NCBI GenBank assembly: GCA_044507695.1
Contig: JBIQJD010000006.1
Coordinates: forward strand, 1 to 64,000
Source of the DNA: JBIQJD01 sp044507695
Lineage (GTDB): Bacteria; Bacteroidota; Ignavibacteria; Ignavibacteriales; Ignavibacteriaceae
Direction: 5' to 3'
Length of the DNA: 64,000 nucleotides
Of the stretch, positions 1 to 8,086 are shown in pieces. Every line of letters starts with the position of its first letter. Positions within the stretch are counted from its first letter, which is position 1. The notes below the pieces were generated by a model. It searched no databases, was not told the DNA's origin, and saw nothing but the letters and a program-made list of their open reading frames with translations. Made by a program: the position numbers and the translations under genes.

Positions 1-1
1 A

Positions 2-253
2 CAGGCTGCAAATGTTTACGAGGCAATTATTGTTGCAGCTAAACGGGCAAGAAATATTAACGATGAAAATAAAATTGAATACAATGCTTTGCTGAGCACA
101 ATCCCAAGCTCAGGAAGTGATGATGAAAGCGAGGATATTGAAAATCCTGCTCAGCTAAAAATTTCCCTTGATTTCGAGAAGAAAGAAAAGCCTCATTTAC
201 AGGCAATAAATGAACTTCTCAAAGGTGAAATTGAATATGAATATAAAAAGTAA
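2..253 (+). CDS. rpoZ: DNA-directed RNA polymerase omega subunit (C-terminal part)
   Basis: The gene is cut by the left window edge; 83 codons and the stop are visible. The reading begins with NVYEAIIVAAKRARNIN, which matches the conserved helix of the Bacteroidota-type omega subunit, followed by an acidic linker and a tail ending in GEIEYEYKK. Omega is a small RNA polymerase subunit that supports assembly of the beta-prime subunit. Its place directly before coaBC is the usual order in this phylum (gmk-rpoZ-coaBC). A strong terminator follows at 276-299. The identification rests on this one helix and the neighbourhood. Confidence 0.75.
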   Translation, partial: QAANVYEAIIVAAKRARNINDENKIEYNALLSTIPSSGSDDESEDIENPAQLKISLDFEKKEKPHLQAINELLKGEIEYEYKK

Positions 254-275
254 ATCATTTGAAAATTGATTATAC

Positions 276-299
276 AGCCCCGCTAAAACGGGGCTTTTT
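276..299 (+). terminator. Rho-independent terminator after rpoZ
   Basis: A perfect 7-bp GC-rich stem (AGCCCCG at 276-282, CGGGGCT at 289-295) with a six-base loop runs into TTTTTATTTTT. It lies 22 bases after the rpoZ stop and 65 bases before coaBC, so coaBC probably has its own promoter in 300-364. Confidence 0.85.
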
Positions 300-364
300 A
301 TTTTTCGGTAATTGAATTTGAAACTGCTTTCTCGCTATTTTAATGTTAACAAATAAACTGCAAT

Positions 365-1573
365 ATGAATAAAGATATTTTGCAAGGGAAAAAAATTGTA
401 CTCGGTGTAACCGGATGCATAGCCGCTTACAAATCAGCATATCTTGTAAGAGAATTAAAAGCTAGAGGCTGTAGTGTTAAAGTTGTAATGACACCATCTG
501 CAGCACAATTTATTGCACCACTTACTTTTTCGTCTTTAACGGGTAATGAAGTTATAATTAATATTTTCCCTTCTGATCAAAATTCGGGTGCAGCACTAAC
601 CACATGGCATATTGAACTTGCTTTGTGGGCTGATCTTATTCTCATTGCGCCGTGCACAATTAACACTACGGCAAAAATTGCACATGGTTTTGCAGATAAT
701 GCCTTAACAACTCTTGTTTCTGCGGCAAGATGTCCGGCAATTATTTCACCGGCTGCAGATGTTGATATGTACAATAACAAAATCACGCAGAAAAATATTT
801 CAGCTCTTGAAGAACTTGGATTCTATGTAGTTCATGCTGAAGAAGGTGAACTTGCAAGTGGTTTATCAGGAAAGGGAAGGCTTCCTGAAATCGAAAAAAT
901 TATTAATGCCGCTGAATTAATTTTATCCGGATATAAAAAAGATCTTACAGGGAAAAAAATATTAATCTCTGCCGGACCAACTTATGAAGATATTGATCCT
1001 GTTAGATTTATCGGAAACAGATCATCCGGTAAAATGGGATACGATATTGCTAAAGCTGCCTTTTTACGCGGCGCAGAAGTTACCTTAATCTCCGGCCCGT
1101 CCAATCAATCTATCTATCCTGAAATAAAAGTTGTAAAAATCAGATCTGCTTCCGAAATGAAAAAAGCAGTTAACACAGAAATGAAGAGGAATGATGTACT
1201 AATTATGGCTGCTGCTGTTGCGGATTATAAACCGGATTCTGTATCTTCAAAAAAAATAAAGAAGGAAGATAAATTGACTCAGATAAAACTGGTTGAAACC
1301 GAAGACATACTACAATCAGTAAATAAAACCGGAAAAGTTGTAGTTGGCTTTGCCCTGGAAACAGATAATGAACTGGCGAATGCAAAAAAGAAGATGAAGC
1401 AAAAAGATATTGATATGATTATTTTAAATTCACTTAAAGATGCCGGCAGCGGATTTGAAAAATCAACAAATAAAATTGCTATTATAAAGAGAGATGGAAG
1501 TAAAAGGCAGTATCCGCTTCAATCAAAGTTTCAGGCAGCAAATTGTATTTTAACAGAATTATTAAAATTATAA
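365..1573 (+). CDS. coaBC: Bifunctional phosphopantothenoylcysteine decarboxylase / phosphopantothenate-cysteine ligase
   Basis: This cytoplasmic enzyme carries out two steps of coenzyme A synthesis: ligation of cysteine to 4'-phosphopantothenate and decarboxylation of the product. Residues 1 to about 190 form the FMN-binding CoaC flavoprotein: GCIAAYKSAYLVREL near the N-terminus, the catalytic-type His in TTWHIELALWADL, and the clamp SGLSGKGRLPE. The rest is CoaB, with AGPTYEDIDPVRFIGNRSSGKMG and AAAVADYKP. At 402 residues it is full length. In the clamp, the residue matching E. coli Cys158 is Ser; I believe this variant occurs in Bacteroidota but cannot check it. The next gene starts two bases after the stop, indicating one transcript. 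Confidence 0.95.
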   Translation: MNKDILQGKKIVLGVTGCIAAYKSAYLVRELKARGCSVKVVMTPSAAQFIAPLTFSSLTGNEVIINIFPSDQNSGAALTTWHIELALWADLILIAPCTINTTAKIAHGFADNALTTLVSAARCPAIISPAADVDMYNNKITQKNISALEELGFYVVHAEEGELASGLSGKGRLPEIEKIINAAELILSGYKKDLTGKKILISAGPTYEDIDPVRFIGNRSSGKMGYDIAKAAFLRGAEVTLISGPSNQSIYPEIKVVKIRSASEMKKAVNTEMKRNDVLIMAAAVADYKPDSVSSKKIKKEDKLTQIKLVETEDILQSVNKTGKVVVGFALETDNELANAKKKMKQKDIDMIILNSLKDAGSGFEKSTNKIAIIKRDGSKRQYPLQSKFQAANCILTELLKL

Positions 1574-1574
1574 A

Positions 1575-2312
1575 ATGGGAAAATTAAAAGAAGAGATTAT
1601 TCAATCCTTAATTGATCAGAAAGAAATTTTTGGCGATGAACTGTTTGAGGAAATAAGATTGACAAAAATTGAACAACCGGCTGAAAAGCAAACAGATGAA
1701 AATATTATTAATGAAGCATCAGGTGATGAAGAATGGCAGAATGCAGAAACACTTGAACAATTTGAAGCTGCAATCCAAAACTGCACTAAATGTGAACTTC
1801 ATAAAGGAAGAACAAATCTTGTATTTGGAGTAGGCAATCCAAATGCAGATGTAATGGTAATTGGTGAAGGTCCGGGAGCGGAAGAGGATAAACAGGGTGA
1901 ACCATTTGTTGGCAGAGCCGGCAAACTTCTTAACGATATTCTGAAAGCAATTAATTTTAATCGTGAAGAAGTATACATTGCCAACATAGTTAAAAGCCGC
2001 CCACCTGGCAACCGTACTCCGATGCCATCTGAAATGCAGGCATGCATACCTTATTTGATAAAACAAATAAATCTTGTAAAACCAAAAGTTATTCTCTGCC
2101 TTGGTTTAACTGCTGCAAAAGGTTTATTACGTAAGAATGAAACTCTAACTAACTTCCGCGGCAAGGTGTTTGATTATATAAATGGTACAAAAGTGATGGT
2201 TACTTATCATCCTGCCGCGCTGTTAAGAAATCCGGGCTGGAAAAGAGGATGCTGGGAAGATGTTCAGGCATTTAGAAAATTGTATGATGAAATAATGCAA
2301 AAACAGAATTAA
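1575..2312 (+). CDS. Family 4 uracil-DNA glycosylase (Fe-S type)
   Basis: The enzyme removes uracil from DNA to start base-excision repair. Motif A reads GEGPGAEEDKQGEPFVGRAGK and the C-terminal motif is HPAALLRNP, as in thermophile and bacterial family 4 enzymes. The cluster-binding cysteines are visible as CTKCELHKGR before motif A, with further Cys in the central part (ACIPYL) and the C-terminal half. A roughly 60-residue acidic N-terminal extension precedes the domain, which is common in this family outside the archaea. ATG lies two bases after the coaBC stop, so it is probably co-transcribed and translationally coupled. Confidence 0.9.
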   Translation: MGKLKEEIIQSLIDQKEIFGDELFEEIRLTKIEQPAEKQTDENIINEASGDEEWQNAETLEQFEAAIQNCTKCELHKGRTNLVFGVGNPNADVMVIGEGPGAEEDKQGEPFVGRAGKLLNDILKAINFNREEVYIANIVKSRPPGNRTPMPSEMQACIPYLIKQINLVKPKVILCLGLTAAKGLLRKNETLTNFRGKVFDYINGTKVMVTYHPAALLRNPGWKRGCWEDVQAFRKLYDEIMQKQN

Positions 2313-2453
2313 TTTTTTCAATTTAATTTTATTAACTGCATTTAAAAATATTATTCTTGCATAACCCGGCTGCACTCTCTATATTTTCTGAAGCATTAAC
2401 CTGCAAATTTAGTGTTGATAAGTTGTTAATAATCCTACTTTAAAAGAATTTAA

Positions 2454-3881
2454 ATGGCAAGACAAAAAAAGGAAAACGAGATACAGAAATTAATTCCCGC
2501 CAATGTAAAACCACCGGCAGCCCCTGAAATAGAAGCCGCTGTTCTTGGTGCAATGATGATTGAGAAACCGGCAGTTCCAAAAGCAATTGAACTTTTAACA
2601 GTTGACAGCTTTTATCTTAAAGAGCATAAATTAATTTATGAAGCAATGCTCTCGCTGTTTGAAACTGGTGAACCAATTGATACCGTAACTCTTTATGAAG
2701 AACTGAAAAAACGTGAACAGCTTGATCAGGTTGGAGGAGCGGTTTATTTAAGCAAACTTTCACAAAACATTTCTTCTGCTGCAAATATAGAAGCACATGC
2801 AAAAATTATTCTTGAAAAAGAAATACTCCGGGGGCTAATTACAAGCTCTCATGAAATAGCCCGCGCAGCTTATGAAGGAACTGAAGATGCATTTGATATT
2901 CTTGATGAAGCTGAAAGAAAAATATTTGAAATAACTGAAGCTCATCTTAAAAAATCATTTCAGGGAATGGATCGTGCAGTACGTGATGCGCTTGAATATA
3001 TTGAAGCAATTCATTCAAACACAAAACAAAAATTTTCTGTTCCAACAGGATTTTATGAACTTGATGATATGCTCGGCGGATTTCAGAAATCTGACCTGAT
3101 AATTATTGCTGCACGTCCATCAATGGGTAAAACTGCGTTTGCTCTTTCTCTTGCACGCAACGCAGCTATTGATCATAAAGTTCCGGTTGGAATTTTTTCA
3201 CTTGAAATGAGTACAATGCAGCTTGTAATAAGGCTTCTGTGCGCTGAAGGAAGATTAAATGCTCATCTTGTAAGAACCGGGAAACTTCCTCATGAAGAAG
3301 GAGTAAAACTCAGCAGAAATGCGCACAAACTTATTGAATCTCCTGTTTATGTTGATGATACTCCGGCGCAATCAGTTCTTGAGATTCGTGCAAAGGCAAG
3401 AAGATTAAAAGTAGAAAAAAATATTGGAATGATAATTATAGATTATCTTCAGTTAATGCAGGGACCTGCAAAAGCTGAAAGCCGTGAAAGAGAAATTTCA
3501 CACATATCCCGTTCATTGAAATCACTTGCTAAGGAGTTAAATATTCCTGTTATTGCTTTAGCTCAGCTTAACCGTGCTGTTGAAACAAGAACAGACAAAC
3601 GTCCGCAGCTTTCTGATCTTCGTGAATCCGGATCAATTGAACAGGATGCAGATGTTGTAATATTTTTAAATCGTCCGGAATACTATGGAATTAAAAATTT
3701 TGCGGATGATGGATCTTCAACAGAAGGTGTTGCAGAAATAATTATTGGTAAACAAAGAAATGGTCCTGTTGGTGAAGTTAGACTTGCATTTATAAAAGAA
3801 TACGCACGCTTTGAAAATCTTGCTCATGCAAGACAGTTGGAGGAATATTCAGTTATTCCAACGAATGAAGATATTATATAA
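2454..3881 (+). CDS. dnaB: Replicative DNA helicase DnaB
   Basis: This is the hexameric 5'-3' helicase that unwinds DNA at the replication fork. The N-terminal DnaB domain (EIEAAVLGAMMIEKPAV to about residue 125) is followed by a RecA-like ATPase domain with Walker A ARPSMGKTAFAL, a Walker B-type strand IGMIIIDYLQLM, and the late motifs LNRAVETRTDKRPQLSDLRESG and EQDADVV. At 475 residues it is full length. There is no intein or duplication. A 141-base gap separates it from the glycosylase gene, so it may have its own promoter. Confidence 0.97.
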   Translation: MARQKKENEIQKLIPANVKPPAAPEIEAAVLGAMMIEKPAVPKAIELLTVDSFYLKEHKLIYEAMLSLFETGEPIDTVTLYEELKKREQLDQVGGAVYLSKLSQNISSAANIEAHAKIILEKEILRGLITSSHEIARAAYEGTEDAFDILDEAERKIFEITEAHLKKSFQGMDRAVRDALEYIEAIHSNTKQKFSVPTGFYELDDMLGGFQKSDLIIIAARPSMGKTAFALSLARNAAIDHKVPVGIFSLEMSTMQLVIRLLCAEGRLNAHLVRTGKLPHEEGVKLSRNAHKLIESPVYVDDTPAQSVLEIRAKARRLKVEKNIGMIIIDYLQLMQGPAKAESREREISHISRSLKSLAKELNIPVIALAQLNRAVETRTDKRPQLSDLRESGSIEQDADVVIFLNRPEYYGIKNFADDGSSTEGVAEIIIGKQRNGPVGEVRLAFIKEYARFENLAHARQLEEYSVIPTNEDII

Positions 3882-3903
3882 TTAAATTTAATTGAAAGTT
3901 GAT

Positions 3904-4767
3904 ATGAAAAAGATAAGTTCACTCATTTTAATTTTATCGGTGTTTTTTTCCTCCCAATTACTGGCACAAATTTACGGTGAAAAGGATGTTGAAATTTGTA
4001 ATTCAAAATTCCAATTAGCAGTTGATAAAAATTTATCCGAAAAACCATTGAATGAGGTTATAACCGAAATCGGAAAAAGTTTTATTGGTACTGAATACGT
4101 TGGCTTTGCAATTGAAAAAGATGGAGATGAACAGCTTGTAATTGATCTCACCGGGTTAGACTGTACAACCTTCTTAGAAAATGCTCTTGTATTCGGCAGA
4201 TTAATCAAAAAAGGTAATACTTCTTTTGATGATTATATGAGTGAACTTACATTCATCAGATATAGAGATGGTAAGATTGATCAGTATCCTTCAAGGCTTC
4301 ATTATTTTTCTGATTGGATTTACAACAACACCGGAAAGGGAATCGTCCGTGATATAACAAAAGAAATCGGCGGAGAGAAAATAAAATTTAATCTTAATTT
4401 TATGTCAACTCATCCTGAAAGCTACAAACATTTAAAAGAAACACCCTCGTTCATTCCTGTAATAAAAAAACAGGAGGAAGAAATTAGCAGCAGAGAATAC
4501 TATTTCATTCCGCGTGAAAAAGTAAAACTGGTTGAAGATAAAATTCATAACGGTGATTTAATTGCCATTACTACCAATTTAAAAGGATTGGATATTGGTC
4601 ATGTAGGAATTGCTGTTAAGGAGAAAGATGGGAGAATTCATTTTTTACATGCACCGCTTGCCGGTTCAAAAGTTCAGATTACTGAAGTTCCGCTTTCAGA
4701 TTATTTAATGAAAGTAAAAAAACATACCGGAATAATGGTACTACGTCCGGTTGAACCTAAATCATAA
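3904..4767 (+). CDS. Secreted DUF1460 amidase-like cell-wall protein
   Basis: The protein belongs to the DUF1460 (N-acetylmuramoyl-L-alanine amidase-like, NlpC/P60-related) family. The signal peptide MKKISSLILILSVFFSSQLLA indicates export to the periplasm. Two conserved active-site segments can be read: the Cys in TGLDCTTFLENALV and the His in IGHVGIAVKEKDGRIHFLHA. A longer reading from TTG at 3892 is possible, but ATG at 3904 places the signal peptide at the very start, so I chose it. The gene lies 22 bases after dnaB on the same strand. The family's substrate is thought to be peptidoglycan; that part is inferred. Confidence 0.85.
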   Translation: MKKISSLILILSVFFSSQLLAQIYGEKDVEICNSKFQLAVDKNLSEKPLNEVITEIGKSFIGTEYVGFAIEKDGDEQLVIDLTGLDCTTFLENALVFGRLIKKGNTSFDDYMSELTFIRYRDGKIDQYPSRLHYFSDWIYNNTGKGIVRDITKEIGGEKIKFNLNFMSTHPESYKHLKETPSFIPVIKKQEEEISSREYYFIPREKVKLVEDKIHNGDLIAITTNLKGLDIGHVGIAVKEKDGRIHFLHAPLAGSKVQITEVPLSDYLMKVKKHTGIMVLRPVEPKS

Positions 4768-4824
4768 ATGAATGAAAAAATTATATTTTAATATTTTTTT
4801 CGGTGAAGAAGAAGAATCCAAATG

Positions 4825-5676
4825 CTAATTAATCAAACTTCGTAAAACTTTAATATTCATTACATCCTCAAGCTGTTCTTTGCCTTTTGGTGTTTCAAGA
4901 ATTTTAGGTACATCTTTTAATCTTTTATCATTCATTATATTTCTGAATCCTTCAAGCCCGATCATTCCTTTGCCTATATGATCGTGCCTGTCTATACGGC
5001 TGCCCAGATTTTTCTTGCTGTCATTCATGTGAAAGCATTTTAATCTTTTCAAACCAATTACAGCATCAAATTCTTTTATTACCTTTTCATAATTTTCAGG
5101 TGTTTTTATATCATATCCCGCAGCCCAAACATGTGCTGTATCAATGCATACAGTCATTCTTTCCTTTTGTTCAACAAGCTCGATTATCTTTCTAAGCTGC
5201 TCAAACTTGTAACCAATTGCGGAACCTTGTCCGGCAGTAGCTTCAAGCATACTTTTAACTTTGTAATTTTTTGTCTTATCATGAATTTTGTTTAATGATT
5301 CAGCAATAATTTTTATTCCTTCATCTTCACCCGCACCGCCGTGTGCACCCGGATGAAAATTAAGATGCGGAATTCCAAGCAGTTCACATCGTTCAAGTTC
5401 ATCAAGAAAAGCAGCACGAGATTTTTGCAGCAGTTCTTTATCCTTTGCACAGAGATTTATAAGATAACTATCATGCGCACAAACAAATTTAATCCCGGAG
5501 TTCTGCAGTTTAATCTTATAAGATTCAATTTCTTCTGCTGCCAAAGGTTTTGCGTACCATCTGTTATTATTTTTTGTAAAGATTTGCATTGCAGTAAAAC
5601 CGAGATGTACTGCAAGATCAACAGCCTTTGATACTCCACCGGCTATTGATGTATGTGCACCGAGAAGTTGATTCAT
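4825..5676 (-). CDS. nfo: Endonuclease IV (AP endonuclease)
   Basis: This zinc-dependent enzyme cuts DNA 5' of abasic sites during base-excision repair. Family signatures are all present: LLGAHTSIAGG at the start, NFHPGAHGGAG, MLEATAGQGSAIG, VCIDTAHVWAAGYD and CFHMNDSKKNLGSRIDRHDHIGKG, which supply the metal-binding His, Glu and Asp residues. The length of 283 residues is normal. It is the last gene of a minus-strand run after anmK and an RmlD-like reductase, 17 bases downstream of the latter. Confidence 0.96.
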   Translation of the reverse strand: MNQLLGAHTSIAGGVSKAVDLAVHLGFTAMQIFTKNNNRWYAKPLAAEEIESYKIKLQNSGIKFVCAHDSYLINLCAKDKELLQKSRAAFLDELERCELLGIPHLNFHPGAHGGAGEDEGIKIIAESLNKIHDKTKNYKVKSMLEATAGQGSAIGYKFEQLRKIIELVEQKERMTVCIDTAHVWAAGYDIKTPENYEKVIKEFDAVIGLKRLKCFHMNDSKKNLGSRIDRHDHIGKGMIGLEGFRNIMNDKRLKDVPKILETPKGKEQLEDVMNIKVLRSLIN

Positions 5677-5693
5677 TTCTCTCTCATAAAATA

Positions 5694-6578
5694 TTATTTA
5701 ATTGATGATAAAATCTCTCTGATGGATTGTTCAATACTTTTCTGTTTTATTCCATATGATTGAAGTTTATCCGTATTCATTGATACATCTTCAACATGAG
5801 GTAAATCAGGAATCTCATACATTGAAATTTTATTAATCAGATTTTTATCAAATCCCGCAGCATCACATAGAATTTCACCAAGCTCAACTCTTGATACTCT
5901 TTCACTTCCGCCGAAATTAATTATCTCTTCCTTCACATTGGTATTGCAAATCTGTTCAATTATTTCAGCGGCGTTTTGCAGTGCTAACGGAGTCCTGTAT
6001 TGATTATAAAAAAGATTTACACTATTTCCTGATTTTAATTTCAAATACACCTCATGAAAAAAATTGCTTCTTCCATTCATGCCAAATCCAAAAAGCAAAG
6101 CAGTTCTCAGTATGATATAATTATCAAACGTTTCACAAATTTTCTGTTCACCCATTAATTTTGTTTCTGCGTAAAGTGAAATAGGAATTAATTTTGCATT
6201 CTCCTTAAGCATTGAACCACGGTAACCCGCATACACAAGATCAGTTGATGTGTAAATCAATTTTGAGTTATACTTCTTACAAAGATTTGCAATACCGGCG
6301 GCCGCATTAACATTAATTTTATAAACAGTTTTAGGCGGTAATTCCAACGCTTTATTTGGTGAAGAAACTGCTGCAGTGTGAATTGTAACTTCAGGTTTGA
6401 ATGAACTAAAAATCTCTTCTAATTTGATCGCATTGGTAATATCAACCTTTGCGGAATTAAAATGGATACAGTTGCCGATGTTATTATTATACAAACACAG
6501 AATATCATTCTTTAATGCAAGCTGCTGATTGAGATATTGTCCTAATAACCCGCTGCTGCCTGTAATTAATATTTTCAT
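5694..6578 (-). CDS. RmlD-like NAD(P)-dependent sugar-nucleotide reductase/epimerase
   Basis: This is an extended short-chain dehydrogenase. ITGSSGLLGQYL at residue 4 is the nucleotide-binding glycine motif, YTSTDLVYAG carries the catalytic Ser/Thr, and YAETKLMGEQ carries the Tyr-x3-Lys pair. It resembles dTDP-4-dehydrorhamnose reductase, but no other rhamnose pathway genes are here, so the substrate is unknown. Its ATG overlaps the anmK stop by four bases (ATGA), indicating translational coupling, and nfo follows 17 bases later. The pairing with anmK may mean a role in cell-wall or amino-sugar metabolism, which is a guess. Confidence 0.8.
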   Translation of the reverse strand: MKILITGSSGLLGQYLNQQLALKNDILCLYNNNIGNCIHFNSAKVDITNAIKLEEIFSSFKPEVTIHTAAVSSPNKALELPPKTVYKINVNAAAGIANLCKKYNSKLIYTSTDLVYAGYRGSMLKENAKLIPISLYAETKLMGEQKICETFDNYIILRTALLFGFGMNGRSNFFHEVYLKLKSGNSVNLFYNQYRTPLALQNAAEIIEQICNTNVKEEIINFGGSERVSRVELGEILCDAAGFDKNLINKISMYEIPDLPHVEDVSMNTDKLQSYGIKQKSIEQSIREILSSIK

Positions 6579-7768
6579 GGCAGAGATATCTTTCCTAAAA
6601 TAGCGGAGCGTTTTGCTCCTGTTACTCTTGTAATGTTTGAAGGATTGCCGCTGAGAGTTTCATTTGCAAGTATGGCAAAGCAGATCGCTTCCTTTGCATC
6701 AGGAGAAATTCCTAGTTCTTTAACATTGGCTACGGATACTTGTTTGCCAAAATAATTTTTTAATTCTTTTATAAGAAATTTATTTCGTGCACCGCCGCCG
6801 CTGACAAAAAGTTCTTCAATCTGTGTTTCATTCTCGATGAATTTTTTATAATTACGGTAGATTGCATATGCAGTAAATTTTGATGCAGTAGCAATCCAAT
6901 CCTCAGGTTTTACATTTTTAATTTTTTTTGCAACTGCGGAAATAAATTCTTTGCCGTAATATTCTCTGCCGGTTGATTTGGGAGGTTTAATTTCAATAAA
7001 GTTATCGTGTTCAATCATCAGGTTAAATAATTTTTCATTTACTGATCCCTTAAAAGCAATCGCTCCGTTTTTATCATAATCATAGTTAAAATATTTTTTG
7101 GTAAGAATATCAATCATCATATTTCCCGGACCAGTATCAAAAGCGAGTACATCTTCTGCATTTCCGTTTTTATTTAAAATAGTAAAATTTGATATGCCTC
7201 CGATGTTAAGCAGAGCCCGGTTTTTTTTATACGAATGAAACATGATATAATCAAAATAAGGAACAAGCGGCGCACCCTGCCCGCCAAGCGCAACATCTGC
7301 ACTGCGGAAATCACCAATTGTTGGTATGCCTGTTAAATTTGATATTACTGATAAATCTCCAATCTGCAGCGTGGATGCAAATTTGTAGCCGTAAAAATTT
7401 TCTTTCGCCGGCAAATGATGAATTGTTTGTCCATGTGTTCCAATCAAATCAATTTTATCAATACTGATTTTGGTTTTCTTGCAAAGATTTTTAACTGCAT
7501 CAACATAAATATGTGAGACGAGAAAATTTAATCTGCATATATCTGTAACATTTCCGCTGTTTAGAGATGAATTATCAAGCAATCGTTCTTTTAATCCTTT
7601 CGGAAAAGGAAAGGTAATAAAACCAAGTTGTTTAATTTTTGTGCTGGTAAAATTTCCTCTTACTTCTAAAAGAACAGCATCAACCCCATCCAATGATGTA
7701 CCTGACATTAAGCCGATAATAAGTTTTTTATTTTTTTGTGAAAGCTTGAAAAGCGATGCAGTATTCAT
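6575..7768 (-). CDS. anmK: Anhydro-N-acetylmuramic acid kinase
   Basis: AnmK phosphorylates and hydrolyses 1,6-anhydro-MurNAc, returning cell-wall turnover products to metabolism. The N-terminal signature GLMSGTSLDGVDAVLLE is diagnostic. Further family motifs are IGTHGQTIHHLP, GDFRSADVALGGQGAPLVP, LNIGGISN, FDTGPGNMMID and VSGGGARNKFL. At 397 residues it is slightly longer than the usual 370 or so, through short lysine-rich insertions. It is the first gene of the minus-strand run; its promoter must lie in the divergent region 7769-8086. Confidence 0.95.
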   Translation of the reverse strand: MNTASLFKLSQKNKKLIIGLMSGTSLDGVDAVLLEVRGNFTSTKIKQLGFITFPFPKGLKERLLDNSSLNSGNVTDICRLNFLVSHIYVDAVKNLCKKTKISIDKIDLIGTHGQTIHHLPAKENFYGYKFASTLQIGDLSVISNLTGIPTIGDFRSADVALGGQGAPLVPYFDYIMFHSYKKNRALLNIGGISNFTILNKNGNAEDVLAFDTGPGNMMIDILTKKYFNYDYDKNGAIAFKGSVNEKLFNLMIEHDNFIEIKPPKSTGREYYGKEFISAVAKKIKNVKPEDWIATASKFTAYAIYRNYKKFIENETQIEELFVSGGGARNKFLIKELKNYFGKQVSVANVKELGISPDAKEAICFAILANETLSGNPSNITRVTGAKRSAILGKISLP

Positions 7769-8086
7769 TATTCATTTCCAGATTTGTTTTTATGAAAGAT
7801 AAATAAAGAATAATTTTTATGCATTTGGAAGAAAATTGTTTTCCTTCCTCATGAATATTTGATTCACAATCCTTCAGCTAAATAGTGTGATGAACAACAA
7901 TTTGATTTGAAGTTTAATAATTATATTAGCTACCCCCATACAAAAAGTAGTTAGTTAAACCCGGGTGCAGTTCCTACGCTGTTCCCCGGGTTTTTTAATA
8001 TTCATCCTAAAATATTTCTTTTGATTAGTGAATTAAATTTCTATTTTCTCTCAACGTTCCACTAACTTTATTTTTGGAGGCAGAAT
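7769..8086. other. Divergent intergenic region between anmK and the pyrimidine degradation operon
   Basis: This 318-base stretch separates two divergent transcripts. It contains no credible coding frame. The clear element is a free-standing plus-strand terminator at 7957-7996. The last bases hold a good ribosome-binding site (TTTTTGGAGG, 8071-8080) for the TTG start at 8087. The remainder is AT-rich, and I recognise no known riboswitch fold in it. Confidence 0.6.
7957..7996 (+). terminator. Terminator hairpin upstream of the pyrimidine operon (possible attenuator)
   Basis: A perfect 9-bp stem, AAACCCGGG (7957-7965) with CCCGGGTTT (7985-7993), a 19-base loop and a run of six T (7991-7996) give a textbook rho-independent terminator read on the plus strand. 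No plus-strand gene ends just before it: anmK points away. It therefore either ends a short untranslated RNA or acts as an attenuator in the leader of the operon that starts 91 bases later. The hairpin is seen directly; the regulatory role is inferred. Confidence 0.8.

Noticed and set aside
1719..2066. A 115-codon minus-strand frame inside the uracil-DNA glycosylase gene.
   Set aside because: The plus strand has the family 4 motifs and cluster cysteines; the reverse frame has no domain or start signals.
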